DNA of 64,000 nucleotides from Thelephora terrestris (GCA_015956445.1 WIUZ02000016.1:682001-746000), one strand, 5' to 3'. Counted from the first letter of the stretch, positions 10,010 through 22,788 are shown. A program made the numbers and translations. The notes: a model not told the origin generated them from the letters alone.

Positions 10010-13000
10010 TCAGAAGAATTCGAGGCCAAGGGCATCTCTGAATTTTCTGAGTTTGACCACCCCAAGGTTTTTTGTCAGAAGATCTGCGGGATTGTCATCT
10101 CCGGAAATGAAGTACACTACTACGCGCCCATCATTGATGACTTCGCGGATATAATGGTAGCGGATGTCGATATGCTTCGACCTCTTTTCAGTGACCGGGT
10201 TTGAGGCGATGAAGATTGAGCCTTGGTTGTCTCCGCAGATTGGGATGGCTTTGAGATCGTAGCCGAGCTCCCCCAGAAGGGTATGCATCCAGACCACTTG
10301 GCGACTACAGTCGGAGAGCGCCATGTACTCAGCCTCAGTGGATGACAGGGCAATGGTTTTTTGTGCCCTTGAAGTCCACGAGATGAGTCCCTTTGCCATC
10401 CGGACAAAGTATCCACTTTGGGATCGTCTCTGAGTGGGGTCTGAGGCCCAGTCTGAATCGGTACAGGCTGAGATACCTTCCCGTGAGTCTCCGTCGTAGG
10501 TTAATCGGTATTTTGATGTCCCGATTAGATAGTGGCAGATATAGCGCTTTTTTGATGTGCTCTTTCAATGGGTTTGCAGCATATTGCGCAAGTTTGGTGA
10601 CCGCGAAGGCAATATCAGGTCGGGTACCCAGCATGAGGTATAATAAGGAACCAATTATGGTTTGGAACCTGCTTCGTCTTTCCAGGCATGCTACCTCTGT
10701 CGATGGAGTCAGCACATACCCGGCTGGGAGAGGGGTTGCTGCAACTTTAGCATTTTGCATTCCACATCACTCAAGGACCGTTTGGAGGTAGGCACATTGA
10801 TCTATGGAGATCTTGCTGCCGTGTCTAGTGATCCTCATGCGGAGGAAATCGGTTAAGTCCCCTAAATCCCTGGTTTCCCATATTTTCATGAACTCCCCCT
10901 TGAGCTGCTCCGTAAGCGTTGTGTGAGGGTCAGTAAAGATGGCGTCATCTACGTAGATTAACGCAATTACGAATCTTCCATCTTTATCTTGGTAAATGAA
11001 GATTCCGGCATCTGAGCTCAAGGATTTGAATCCGAGCTTTTCCATGGACCGTTTCAGGGCTCGCCACCATGCGAGTCCAGCTTGTTTCAGTCCGTAGAGG
11101 GCACGCTTTAAGCAGAGAACATGAGTCTCTTTTCCTGGAGCTACGAATCCCTCTGGTTGTTCCATGTAGATTTCCTCATCGAGTTCGCCGTATAGGTATG
11201 CATTGCGAACATCAAGTCCCTTAAGGACCCATCCTCTGAGGGCAGCCATTGTGAATATTAGGCGCACTGTCTCGAATCGGACAACGGGGGAGAACACAGC
11301 ATCGTAGTCCATTCCCTCAACCTGTGAGAAGCCTTTTGCTACTAAGCGGGCCTTCTTGCAACCATCTGGTTTTTGGTCAAATACCCAGCGGTTTTTAATA
11401 ACCTTGCGGCCTCGAGGGCGCTCTACCAGGTCATATACGTTTCGCTTGCGAAGAGCTTCCAACTCTTCGTTGCAAGCTGTCCTCCATTCCTTGAGCTCAG
11501 CCTGTGGTAGTGTGGCGATGTCTCGGTATTTCCATTCTTTTGGAGTTTTTTCTCTGGCGGTTGGTGAGACGGCCTTTGAAACTAAGAGGTTTTGGAGTTC
11601 TACTCCCCCTTCCCAGCATAGCCTAGCTAGAGGGGCATCAGTGTCCTCCTCAGGGGTGGTAAATCCGGATGGTTCAACAGACTTTTCAACCTCTTCTTCG
11701 GACTCTGATACCACTTCAGTCTCTTCCTCAGCGAAGGATTCTCTCTCAGGAAGCGGCTGCGTGCTAGGTCCGGGAATCGCTCCTGAACTTCGCCTGCGCC
11801 TAGGTGCTACGGAAAAATCTCCAACAACCTTCTTCCAATCCTTCATACGCTGCGTAGACTTAATTACTTCTACCGGATGTTTACCTCCGTAAACATTGCC
11901 AGGCTTGACTGGTACTTTCCGTTCACGCTGGGGCCTCCAAGCCTTGACTGGTGACGGAGGCATAACTGTCGGCGGAGCAGGTGGCGCATCCTCAGGGTCG
12001 GAATCAGAGCTAGAGCTGGGGGTAGGTGATCTCAGCAGCTCCGGGCTGGGTGCTCTAGATTGCACCGGCGTCTGTGGCCATGGTGCGGGCTCAATAGCAC
12101 GTTCCTTGCCTTTTGAGGAAGGCTTGGGGGTAGGTTTGGGATGCGCTGAGGGTGTCGTGTCATCTCCCTCTTGTCCTCCTGGAAGGGGACACTGGCAGTT
12201 ACCGTCATTGTGACAGTGATGACAGGGTAGGGGTGGCGCAGTAGATTGCAGCCACGTGTTACATCATGTACTGGCAGTTGGGCACTTTGGAAAGTGCAAC
12301 TCATCGAAGGTGGCTTGAGCAGCAGAGAAGATAACATTGTTAGGTCCACGCATAAAGATCCATCCTTTTCCTCCTGGGTGAGTTCCCAGGTAGGTCATCA
12401 ACTCTGATTGGGGCATGAGTTTATTTAACCATACTTCCTCTGGGATGAAGACGTAGGCTCTGCAGCCAAGAACCCGAAGATGATCAACCGAAGGCTTACT
12501 CCCATTTAGTAGTTGGACTGGGGTCTGCCAGTTTAGGCGACGGTTCGGCGTTCGGTTGTAGACGTGAGTTGCGTGGTCAAGGGCGAATTCCCACCAAGAC
12601 TGAGGGAGGCAAGCCTGCAGCCTCATGGATTCTTCTTTATCCATCAATGTTCGAATGATCCTTTCCGCACGACCATTCTGTTGGTGTGCATGCGGGATAG
12701 ATTGGAGGATCTCGATTCCTTTTTCCTTGAGCATCGTCGTACTTTCTTCTGGTATTTGGTCTCGACCATTGCCAGGAAGTGCCTGGTGGCCATAAGTGCG
12801 CCATCCTTAGTGCGCAAGTTCATGGTCCAGGCATGTGAGGCATAGTTGTCATAGAAGACAATTGAGTACTTGTATTTGCGGTAGGATTCGATGGGGAAGG
12901 TCTTTAGATCCGAATGGATCAGCTCGAAGGGGGCACTTGCTCTGATTTTGGATGGGGAAAGGTTTTATTGGTCATCTTTCCTTGCGCGCATCCAGAACAG

Positions 13001-14847
13001 AGGTGCTCTTTTGGGATTTCGACATGAGGAAAATCCTTGACATGTTTCCCAGCCTTTTGGATCACTTCTTTAGAGGGGTGAGCCAGTTGGCAATGCATGA
13101 TCTCAAAATCAGTGCTGTAAATGGTCTCAATTGTAGCTGCAGTAAGCTGCGCCCCGAGGAGAGTCCTAATGACGTAAATGCTGTCATCCTCAGTTTGAGG
13201 GTAGAAGGTAAGAAACTCTGTTTCTTCCTCATAAAGCGAGATTTCGCGAGCACTCCCCCTTGAAAAGAGTCCGCTTTTTAGGAACTGACCAAGTGATAGT
13301 AGCCTGTGGCAGATATCTGGGACGTGATAGACGGGGCTTAGTCTGACGGCCTTTTCATTTATGTAGAGGATTACTGTTCCTTTACCAACAATGGATGTGA
13401 AGTTTGTCGCAGTCCTAAGAGGAATGGACGTGATGGCCTCATATTCAACAAAGTCATTTATGTCGAAGGTAAAGTGCCAGGTTGCTCCAGAGTCGAGCAT
13501 CCACACGGCTTCAGTTTCACTCGGGGTGGACAAGGTAAGACAAATATATTTGGAAGCAACTACTGAAGAATTATGTATATCTTCAGGTGCTGTGGAGTCG
13601 TTAGTTTCGTTACTCCACATTTGATTTGTTTCATACCTTCCGTCAAGGCCAGACGGACCGGCAACCAACGCAGGGGAGACAACATCCATCTCATCATCTG
13701 ACCATCCCAAGCTTACCTCATCCTCGCCTGGCGGGGTACGTGCCTTTTTACGGGGGCGAGGATTGACCATCTGCTCACAAGAGCGCTCCAGCCTTTTGAG
13801 GGTCTCAATCGTAGGCTTTACGCTTATGCGTGCTGCAAGGTCCCTAGCCTCCTGTACGGAGGGGTAGAAGGAAGGGGTTCCTGTGCCTTGACGATGGACA
13901 GGGAGATGGCGTATGGGGAAAGCCGCCATGGAGGCAAAGCCATAGTCTATTGCCAACATGCTGGAAGAGGAGGGGACCGGAGTTTGTTGAGAGGGGGAAG
14001 GTGCTGGTACCTCCTCAGTTTGTTGGGCCTGCTGGAATCTTCCGTGGCCACCTCTCTGTCCTCGACGGTTTCGTCCTTGGCCTTGACCCTGGGGCTGGCT
14101 CCCGTCGTGTTGCTGCTGCTGCTGCTGGAAATTCGGATTTCCAGGGGTGTGCTGTATGTTGGACAACTTTTGGGCTTGTTGTCCAGGACGACGGGAGCCA
14201 GACTTCTGCTCCCAGGCCAGTTTGACCATCTTCCTCAGCTCAGTGACATTTAGGTTGTCGATGCTGTCGGCCTGGCAGAGGATTTGGGCGAGGTAATCGT
14301 AGGAGGGTGGCATCCGGGATAAGATCATCATTGCTTTGATGAAATGTGGGATTTCCGCTTGGGCTTCGGCAAGTCGGCCAAAGTGGGCCAGGATCTTGTC
14401 GATCGCCGGGATAGGGTCCGCATTGGTGGGGATCTGTATATCCAGAGCGCTTTTGAACTCTGAATAGACACCCATAACTCCGGGTTTTCCGTACTCCTCC
14501 TCGATTGCCTGGTATAAGGCTCCAGCATCCTCCTCACTCTTGTGCTTTGCCTGGATGTCAGGGCTTAGCCTTAGGAAAATGTTTCCTAAGGCTTTGGAGT
14601 TGTTATCCTCCCACGCTTCGAGCGCGTCTTCGTCAATTTCTTTGCCGCCCTCCTGCGCCGGAATTTCTTCAGCATCATCGGTGGCAGGAACGGCTGCTAT
14701 ATATGGTTGTACTGTTTTAATGGGCTTTCCCTTCTTCATCAGTCTCCACTGTCCTTGTGCCATCAGAAAACTTTTGATGGTGGGAGCCCAACACTGATAA
14801 TTGGGGCCTTCGAGGACAGGGACGAGAGAGGTAAGCTGGGACGACAT
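10010..14847 (-). pseudogene. copia gag-pol polyprotein, frameshifted and with an integrase deletion
   Basis: From the start at 14847: a gag region of the UBN2/copia type with Gln-rich linker; protease motif LDSGATWHF; the GAG-pre-integrase HCQLAHPS..CSGCAQGK; then the integrase core. The core loses its frame near 12930, and around 12735 the segment carrying the second catalytic Asp is missing, the reading jumping to LKEKGIEILQSIPHAHQQNG with the catalytic Glu region intact. Reverse transcriptase (12065-10767) keeps LDVRNAYLYG and YVDD. RNase H ends the protein (10399-10010) with LSSTEAEYMAL and SKHIDIRYHYIRE. At least three frame breaks (about 12930, 10770 and 10400) make the copy inactive. 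The family makes the particle protein and the enzymes that copy and integrate the element. Confidence 0.9.
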
Positions 14848-15233
14848 GTTTCTTTGGTTTGGGGGGTGGAAGTGCCTACACCCAAAACAAGAGTCATCAG
14901 TTAATGAATGCTTCTATGCCAAATGCAATGAAAGAGGGAAGAATTAGTCTTTCCCTTTTAAGGATTACTTTAGTGAGAGGTTTATTGCATGTTGCCTCAG
15001 TCCACACCGTTGGCAGATGTTAATCGACTACCCTCCCCTGTGGGGTCTACAAATGTGTGTTGTGCTCAGCTTAGCCAATCACTGTTTCATCCCCTTTTGG
15101 GGTTTTGACTTTTTGTTCTAAGTCCCCTTCCTGCACAGTGGATAGCGCAGTGGCAGCCTTTAAGGCGCACTGAGGTAAGGCTAGAGCCTGTCCAAACGCA
15201 GCCACAAGGGCGCAGAGTGGAACACAGGGCATA

Positions 15234-15249
15234 GCCTGGGCTCATAACC
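15234..15249 (-). other. Primer-binding site matching the anticodon arm of initiator tRNA-Met
   Basis: Directly inside the 5' LTR the minus strand reads GGTTATGAGCCCAGGC. The plus-strand complement GGGCTCATAACC is the anticodon loop/stem sequence of initiator tRNA-Met (anticodon CAT), not its 3' CCA end. Drosophila copia is known to prime from such an internal tRNA-Met fragment, so the same half-tRNA priming is inferred. Bases further right (GGCGCAG.GTGGAA near 15208) also resemble the 5' half of that tRNA. Confidence 0.6.
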
Positions 15250-15605
15250 TGTTGAGCAGGTAGAGTATAATACTATACTACTACATGGATATTCTAAGTC
15301 TTACCTGAAGGGGAGAGGCTTATAGTTACTAGTGGGAGAGAGAGAGAGAGAGAAGCAATTGATTGATCTATCTACACATGTGGGGTATATATATCTATCT
15401 ACTCTATTGGAGTCACAGCTATACAGTGTGACTGATGCAAGGTCCGTGCGGTGGCTTGAGGCACGCGCGCGTCATACCGATCGATCGGATCACTGATGTG
15501 ATACTGTCCCTTTGGGTCGCTTATTCAGCGCTCTCCGGCATTGGCTCTCGCTCGAAGCATTGGAGCCGGTTGACCCGTTGCCGGGCACAGACCTCCGGTT
15601 CAACA
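15250..15605 (-). repeat. 5' LTR of the copia element
   Basis: 356 bp, the upstream LTR in the transcription direction. It contains a (GA)n tract one or two units longer than its partner and TATATATA-rich sequence near 15388. It is followed immediately on the right by the duplicated CCCTT and the last bases of element M. Confidence 0.95.
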
Positions 15606-17207
15606 CCCTTGTCCCCAGTGTGATTGTGGCATACTGGTGTGTTGAGATCCAGGTCAGAATATGTCGATATCCTCGTCATCTTGTACATAGACACATTTCC
15701 TACTTGGATGATTATGCTAATCTGTGATTTACTTTCAACGTTGTATACATTTTAAGGACTGAGAAACAATTATCTAATATTCCAGGCCTTGCCTCAAGGT
15801 AAGTACATGGCAACTCTCGTGCCGATCACCTTTCTTCCACATCTCCACTATGTTCAAGCGAGAAGGTGGATTAACCCACAGCGGTAACCCCAAGGTCAAG
15901 AAGCGCAAGGGTGTCAAAATTCGCACCGTTATTATTCCAGATTCTGATGAAGAAAGCCCTACCCCGAACGTCAAGATGGACTATGCGCGGTTGGTTCAAA
16001 CACATGTAACAGCCTCTGGGAAAGTCGGGAGTGTTACCGCAACCAGTGTCCCTTTTGTCGAGGCGGCAGAGTACCTCGCGAATGGTTCCATGCTTGACAT
16101 CGACAACGATCCCAACCTTGCTAGTGATATTCCCATCCACAATGTTGTGCCGGAGATGCAGGTAACTAAGATGAGGCGAAAGAGAGGAAACGATAGTGTG
16201 AGTTCCACTAAATTACGCCCGCTCTTCTAACTCGCTAAAAACATTCTAGACTAAGATGAAGTCTTGGCTTGGTCTGCGATCCGCCGTGCTCGATGAGATC
16301 ATCAGTCTTGATGGGCCAGGTGACGCTCGCACCGATTTATGTGGCTTGTTCCTAAACCACGAAGAACCCCCTTTGTACCGTTGTCTGGAGTGCTCCTATG
16401 GTTCTCTTTCCTGTGGGGAATGTGCTGTCGTGTTGCACCAAACAATGCCATTGCACCGCTTGGAGGTATGTTCTTTTCTATTTGCATGCTCTCTCATTCA
16501 TCACGTTTATACCATTCACAGTGCTGGAAGGATGGGTTCTTTGACAGGGCATCTCTACATTCTCCTGGATTCGTCTGTAATCTTGGGCATGAAGGTGCCG
16601 CCTGCCCTGTGGGCTCACAACCTCATGAGCTTCTCATCGTCAATATCAATGGCTGGCACAAACTACGGGTCCGATACTGTAACTGCGGGGCAAGCAAACT
16701 ACGCCTGGAACACTATTATCAACTATTACAAATGCACTGGTATCTGTGATGATTTCGCCGTTTACCCCCTTTATTTTCTTTTATTTAACGCCTCATCACC
16801 ACTAAGTCAGTTGGTGCCCTGCCCTAAACATGGCAGTAAACTGTTTATTATGCCATATGCTCTATGTTTAATGATTCAAAGTCCAATACGTGGAACATGC
16901 TACTAGTCAAGATACCCCAGAAGACCTGAGGTATAATACGTGAACATGTACCGGCGGACCTTCATACGAAGATTCCCCCTACCTGGCCCTCCGTTGCCCC
17001 TGGACGACTAGTAGATATTCAGGCTACCGACAACAAGGGATGTATTAATAAGCGTCGCGCGTTAACCTCTCACAGAAGTTAACCGGCTTATTAATCTGAC
17101 CCTTGGATTGGACTTACGAAAACCATTATGTTTTACGACTCATGGATCATGCACAAAAAGACAAGAAAGAAGATTAATTCCAAGGAGTCATAGTACAAAA
17201 GAGTTAT

Positions 17208-18420
17208 TTAATCAATATCTCTGCGAATCCTTTGTACTACCTCCAAGGCCAATCTCACCAACTCCTCATTCGCCCAATTCTGCTCCCTAATCTCGTTCGG
17301 GTCCACGTCCGACAGGTCCTCGTAATCTGGAAGTTCCGTATCAGAGTTCGGCTCGCTATCGGGAACAAACTCAGCGTACAGGTCATACTCCAAGGCAGGC
17401 CATTGACGACGACTACCCCAAGGAGTAGACACGAACTCAGGACGAGGGGTGTCCCTACAGACAACTCCCAAGTTCTGGTAGAACTCGTCGCTCCCGATCT
17501 CAATGACCTCATCATCAACAGGAACCAACCTGTTCTCGTGACGGACCAACAAACAAGCGGGCGGAGACTCAGCCCGATTGGGAACTATCGGCGACCCGGC
17601 CTGATGTGGAACCTCCAACTCCTCTTCTTCAACTCGGACCTCCGACTCGTTACACCTCCTCTGGAGATCCCGGACTTCTCCGGTCAACTCGGAGACATGA
17701 CGAGTAAGGCGAACCTAAAAGGAACAGGGTTAGAAGAAAGCAACTATCTTCAAATCCCAGCCCCCGTACCTTATCATCTTCCAGTCTCCCGGTATGATCG
17801 ACCAGACTCCGGATCAGGTCCTTCAACGTGATCATCTCCCCCTTCAACAAATCGAGATCAGCCACTTGTTTCTCAGCGGCATCGTCCGTCTTCATCGTCC
17901 AATCCTGCAATACAGCAACGTCCTTCTCCAAATTCTCGATCTCATCCCGATGACCATCGACACGCTCATTAACATGAGCAATCTCATCCATCAACATGGA
18001 CCCAACGTTACCCGTATGGATAACGCTGGCCTCCAACACAGAGTTGAAGGTCTCATTGGTCTCAGTGACGAACTCGACACCCCTGTTAAGGAGTTCGGTC
18101 GCATAAGGGTTTGTCTCGATACGCACTAACTTGCGTCGAGACACCCTTCGAGAAGCCTGGATGAAATCCCTGAATCCTAAAAGGAGTTAGTTCGCTTTCC
18201 TAAACTGGAATGCGTAACCAGGCCCCCCACCTAAGTCAGTAAACCCTTCTTGAGGGTCGGCAGTGGCGGTCTGGTTCATGACATTTCCCAAAGTGGGATA
18301 AGGACGGGAAGTATCACGACGAGCGTGAGAGAAACGATCAATGTTGAAGTTATTCTCCTGAACAGGAGAATAGGAGGAAGAGCGGCGAGTAGGAACACGA
18401 GTTTGAGCATGAGGCATGTT
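17208..18420 (-). CDS. Antisense coiled-coil gene of element I
   Basis: Three exons: 18420-18231, 18176-17770 and 17714-17208. Introns of 54 nt (18230-18177, with a CTAAC branch-like motif and TTTTAG end) and 55 nt (17769-17715) keep the frame. The product is about 350 residues: a Ser/Arg-rich N-terminus starting MPHAQTRVPTRR, a long heptad-bearing coiled coil in exon 2 (NLEKDVAVLQDW..DLDLLKGEMITLKDLI), a second short coil (ELTGEVRDLQRR), then an acidic C-terminus. There are no internal stops. Exon order (short N-terminal, coil, acidic C-terminal) parallels the genes in B, C, D and E, although I see no clear sequence identity. I do not recognise the family. The gene reads against the TATA promoter of its element. 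Confidence 0.65.
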
Positions 18421-18845
18421 GGCTGTGTGTAACAAAGGTGGGTTTGTTGAGAGACCCAGTCATCCAACCCCCTTTGGTTATATACCAAATGCCACCCCCC
18501 TTCCACGACTCAGGAGTTGAGTCATCCTTTCTATTGTTTACTGCGCATGACCCACATGACATCATATGCCCCTATCTTTAGTCATATGCTCCCCTTTTGC
18601 CATTGGCTGTTAGTCAGCCATACCCACATTCCTTCCGAACATTCTCAGGATACGTCATGCTTTGTAACTGCTTTGTAATGCTCTCAAATTGCTATTGGCC
18701 GCCACACTTTCGTTTATCAGCTGATAATTTGTAGCATTAGTCACCACGTAAAGCACAGACCATGCAGTGCTGCGCACGGACCATGTTTGTCTGTGTTTGT
18801 ATCATTAGTATAGTTACATGTTACTGTCACATCACAAATCTAAGT

Positions 18846-18853
18846 AGTATATA
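18846..18853 (+). promoter_or_regulatory. TATA box of element I
   Basis: GTATATATAC, about 430 bp upstream of and directed away from the antisense gene start. It is followed by CT-rich leader-like sequence to the element terminus, as expected for an LTR promoter. Confidence 0.5.
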
Positions 18854-20125
18854 TACTCAGAGTAGTTTAGCCTGTACTCCTTAGATTTGTTATCATCAGA
18901 CTCTCTGTGACCTCTACTGCTGTGTGCTTAGAGCAAGAGTGCCTGAAGACCCTTGTCTCCTTCTTTCTCCTTCTCTCTACCTCTAGTCTGTGAAGAGACT
19001 TCCGATATCCCTGGGTTTGCAACAGGGCAATAACTGTGTGTTTGACCCTTGAGTGTGATAGGTTTGGATAGCAAGAGTGCTATTGAACTGTAGAGGTCGC
19101 ATCAGCCTGACAGTATCCAGCTTCCTTCGACCGTCCTGGAACTGTATTCTCCTTCGATCTTCTCGAAATGTACCACAAAGCGATGTTGCAAGGAAAACTC
19201 AACCCATATGACTTCTACCTCGCCATCATGCACAAATCAGACAATCAAGGGCGGTCAAAACAAGTGGTGAGTTATCTGATTTATTTTTTCAATCACTGCT
19301 GCTGAAGGACCGGGACAGTACCGGTATCACAAAATATTGTGTTGCATGCACCAATGGAGGCACCTCAAGGCGATCAAACATGGCGGTGGCGCTCATCAGG
19401 CATACCCGCTTTCTGCAACAACACCAGGTTCATTTGCGATCGAGTGTTCTGCCTGTCTGCACCCCGGCCGAAATCTTCCAGACGATTGGGATAGTGTCCG
19501 TGGTGCAAAAGAGTCAGGTGTTTCGTCCTAAGCCTGCAACATCTACTAACCAATCTAAAAGGTGGATCTACACGCAGTTCATTGCTGTGGATTCCAATTT
19601 CAAGCTTAAGTCAAAGAACCACCAGATCAAGGACCTGGAACTTGGCTCTGGATGGTCATATTTTGTTGAGAATGCTGCTTACACCCGCCACGTCGCAAAC
19701 AATCCCCATGAGACAGATGTACGCATATTTCAAATATCAGGGGTCCTGTTTTGATCTTGTTTCTAGGTTACGAGCTGTGGCACCAAATTCCATGCTGTGA
19801 ATCAGGCCAACTCACGTGGTGGCGGCAAAGACTACACTGCCACCATTGTTGTTAAGGCAGTCTGCGCGCCACACTGCTTTGTCCTCCCCAACGCTGTGGG
19901 TGATTTGCAACGTGGAGAACGGTATGGATCCCTATCAATGTCAGGAACATGGTATTTTTAAACTTTTTATAACACGCTCTTTCCTCGAACTCTTCTTACC
20001 ATTTCTTATGTTTGAATGCTTCACACTCCTTATTCTTGACTTCCATCATTCAAAACACACACAGGCGTGTACTATTCCCAGCGAATTGTAACAACATGGC
20101 TATACAAAGTGCTATCAACGTCCCA

Positions 20126-21863
20126 TCAGAAATCGATTCTATCTACGGCAGGCCTAAAGGTCATCAACTGTCCATCCCGGAGATTGTAGTGCTGGCCCCT
20201 CCTTGCAAGGACCTCCCCGAACATGGCGTCACCGTCTTCGGCGCTCAGCTGAACAACTAGTTCAAGCCGATAGGAAGAGATACCTTCGAGCGGACCGATC
20301 AGCCTCCCAGATGTCACCGAACTGCGGAACACCTGGTCCCACATCTCCATCACCGGGTGACTGCTCGGCAGCACTATCGATGTAGTCGACAAGTGATCCT
20401 CCGTCTCCCTCATCGGACCCCTGGATGGGATCCTGTCTTGCGAGGCGAAGCTGGTGGCGGAGTTGGATCTCTGACTCGACCTGTCGGTAAGGACGGTGGA
20501 CCCGATATCAGAATCCTCGCTCCTCACCTCGATCAGACTGGTCACCATCTGACTCAACTGGTCGAGGGTAAGGATTAGCCGATGCAGTCATACGATGCGC
20601 GGGACGGCGTCGAGAGCATTTGCAGCGTTGCCCCGTAGTCACCGGACGTACCTCGGCAACCCTCGGAGCATCTTCGGCCCGATCAACGACCATGACCTCA
20701 TCCTCGATCTTCACCAACTGATGGATTGGCTGCAAGGCGCAGCGCCCACAGTTCTCCTTGTCGGACGCGGCCAAAGTGGAACCCGGAGCTGGAGTCGGAA
20801 CGGGAACCGCGTTCTCGATCGGAGGCGTCGCATAGGACGACGGGTTAGGCGATGGGAGTACCACCTCGTCGGCGTACTCCAACTCGAACAGAACATCGGC
20901 TGTCCCCTGACCAACCAACACGGGCCCCTCCTTGCAGTTGCAGGTCTTGTCCTGCAAGGACTCAATCAGCGCCGTCAACACGGCCACCACGTTCTCGAGT
21001 TCTTCAGTCTATAAGAAGTCCTTCAGTCATTGCATAAACCTGCAAAGGCTGAAAGAACCTTTTCATCCCTCCTGGCCAAAGCACCCTTGATGTTGTTATC
21101 CCGAACCTTCAAACCGGCGACCAACTCCTGACGGTTGGCAACCATTGCCTCCAACGCCTCGTTCGTCCCCTGCTGGAAGGCGGCCAGGGTCTCCTTCATC
21201 TGCAGACCCTCCGCTGACAGACGAAGAACGTCTGCCTTCGCCTCCTTCACCTCACGCTCCAAACGTTCAACCTAGGCAGTTTGATTAGTCGAGAGTCATA
21301 CTCGAATATTCAAACAGAGAACCTACCCGGCTCTCCCCTTCCCGAACGAGCGACCACAAGAGACTAGTGGAAGCGGTGGCATGGCAGACGGCCCGAGGAA
21401 CAGTCGCTCCGTGCTCCAACAGGTCCTGATCATAGATTCCCCTCTGCAGGGTGTACCAGAGCTCCTTTTTGATCGGATGCTCCAGCTCCCCAAACCTACC
21501 CCTCATCTGGAAGGCCACCTTCTCGGCGATCATCGTACGAACCCAGAGCTCATCGTCCCAGGTCAACCCCATCAAATGTGGGATCGTCTCCCTGAGACGT
21601 TCGGCGTCCACCTCTGTGACAACCTCCAAGATCTAGAAGCCGTTAGTTTGACATCTACGCCGAAAGAACGTAACCTCTACCTAGAGGAAGGCGTTAGTGC
21701 AAGCACACAAAGCTCTAGGTCTCCTCCATACCTGGTCATCAGTGGTATAGGGAGTCCCCGCCATACAGGCGTAGGTCTTGCGAGCAGCGGCACGACGGTC
21801 GATGCGAGAGATGGTGGAGATGCCGTTGGCAACTTTGTAGGTGTGGTTGTTGGGGAAAGACAT
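20126..21863 (-). pseudogene. Antisense gene of element B (premature TGA)
   Basis: Same gene as in D and C. Exon 1 (21863-21732) encodes MSFPNNHTYKVANG.. of 44 residues; exon 2 (21632-about 21327) a helical domain with RETIPHLMGL and LEHPIKKELWYTL; exon 3 (about 21275-21075) a coiled coil with EREVKEAKADVLRL; exon 4 a region with KTCNCKEG and a CGRC motif, a basic RRRPAHRM segment and a C-terminus with AEDGDAMFGEVLARRG. In exon 4 a codon that is CGA in copy C is TGA here (20508-20510). The exon 3 to exon 4 splice also differs from D. The last part is open in two frames at once, as in all copies. Function unknown. Confidence 0.7.
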
Positions 21864-22788
21864 GTTTTGGTAAGATGATGGGGAAGTTGCTGGTGTTGCT
21901 GATCAAGGATGGCTCCAAGAAGACGTCCTTCTTATAGCCTAGATCGGTGATCCTTCACGTGACCTACCTCGACAAACCTCATTGGTCCGGGTCACATCAA
22001 CTTCCGCCCCCTGTACCATCATCGTTGGCTTACTATGTCAAGCTGATACCTCGGCCCGTGGGACGGCCTTGGAAGAACTTCGTTCCGGAACGCCTAGAAC
22101 GCGCGCGCACTAAAAATAGGTCTCAAGACCCTGATGACCCCTTTATGACATCACGAACCCCTTTTACAACCCCTCATGACTTTACGATTACAATCAACCC
22201 TGGACCCTGATCACACATGTGGACAGTCACATCACAGTCTCCTAACCAGAGGAAGGAATCACCGCTATTCGGAAGGAGTGCCTTAGGCTCCTTTTGTTTA
22301 GCCAAGCGAATGTGGAAGTAGCCGTTAGCGTGAAACACCGGCGAATCTGTAATCCCTCATGTCCCATGAGTCTAGGCCCAACCTCCTCATGTTCGGACAT
22401 ACGTTGAGGTTGCCACTAGTCCGTGATGCTGTTACCGCCTACAGACAACAAGGGATGTTGAATGTCTCTACTCCCGAATCCAGCTGGCAGAGGCCATGTA
22501 AAGGGAGATTGACACCTGGCCCTTGGGTGAGATCCCCAGGTACGAACTTTCACGATCCCATGCCCCTCTTTCTTTTAGGACTAGTGTTATCTTTACCCCT
22601 ATGTTTCATGCGGACATTTCTTATCTTTTATGCAATCCTTCACACGCTAGTAAGGCCCTTTGTCTTTATTCTCCCACGCGTCACCATTGTTCGCTTCCCT
22701 TACTTAGCGTTCTCACACTCCTTATCTCCCTTTGTTCTATCTTGATAAGGGTATATTAGGGTTACTGACGTCATGGCCACTCCTTTAG

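Larger units (their letters stand above)
9580..15605 (-). mobile_element. Ty1/copia LTR retrotransposon
   Basis: Two direct LTRs (9580-9933 and 15250-15605) start TGTTGAGC and end GGTTCAACA. The 5-bp duplication CCCTT flanks the element (9575-9579 and 15606-15610). Internal order on the minus strand is gag, protease, integrase, reverse transcriptase, RNase H, the copia order. A purine tract (AAGGGGGAG on the minus strand) abuts the 3' LTR at 9934-9942 and a tRNA-like primer site abuts the 5' LTR. The LTRs differ at roughly two dozen positions by eye, so the insertion is not recent. It sits inside CACTG element M. Confidence 0.95.
8995..15620. mobile_element. CACTG fold-back element M, split by the copia element
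   Basis: Left end CACTGGGGGCAAGGGGTC at 8995, right end TTGTCCCCAGTG at 15620. The element itself is about 600 bp (8995-9579 plus 15611-15620); the rest is the inserted copia element. Its two halves are inverted repeats of each other, made of motifs such as CACATTGTG and AATGTGCCC shared with J and Q. It is shorter than J and Q, lacking internal blocks. Flanking triplets are TTA (left) and TGA (right), an imperfect 3-bp duplication. CACTG/CAGTG ends with 3-bp duplications fit the CMC (CACTA/Mirage/Chapaev) group of DNA transposons. No transposase is encoded, so it is non-autonomous. Confidence 0.75.
16745..19112 (+). mobile_element. Element I: complete LTR-like element with antisense gene, distinct subfamily
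   Basis: 2368 bp, starting TGTGATGATTTCG and ending CATCAGCCTGACA, with a perfect 5-bp duplication GTATC (16740-16744 and 19113-19117). Removing the element and one GTATC restores the KDZ reading frame, which proves both ends. The left two thirds hold a minus-strand three-exon gene. The right part has a TATA box (near 18848) and then about 265 bp to the terminus. The layout is the same as B and D but the DNA and protein are unrelated by eye. The open frame suggests it is the youngest or best preserved of these elements. Confidence 0.9.
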
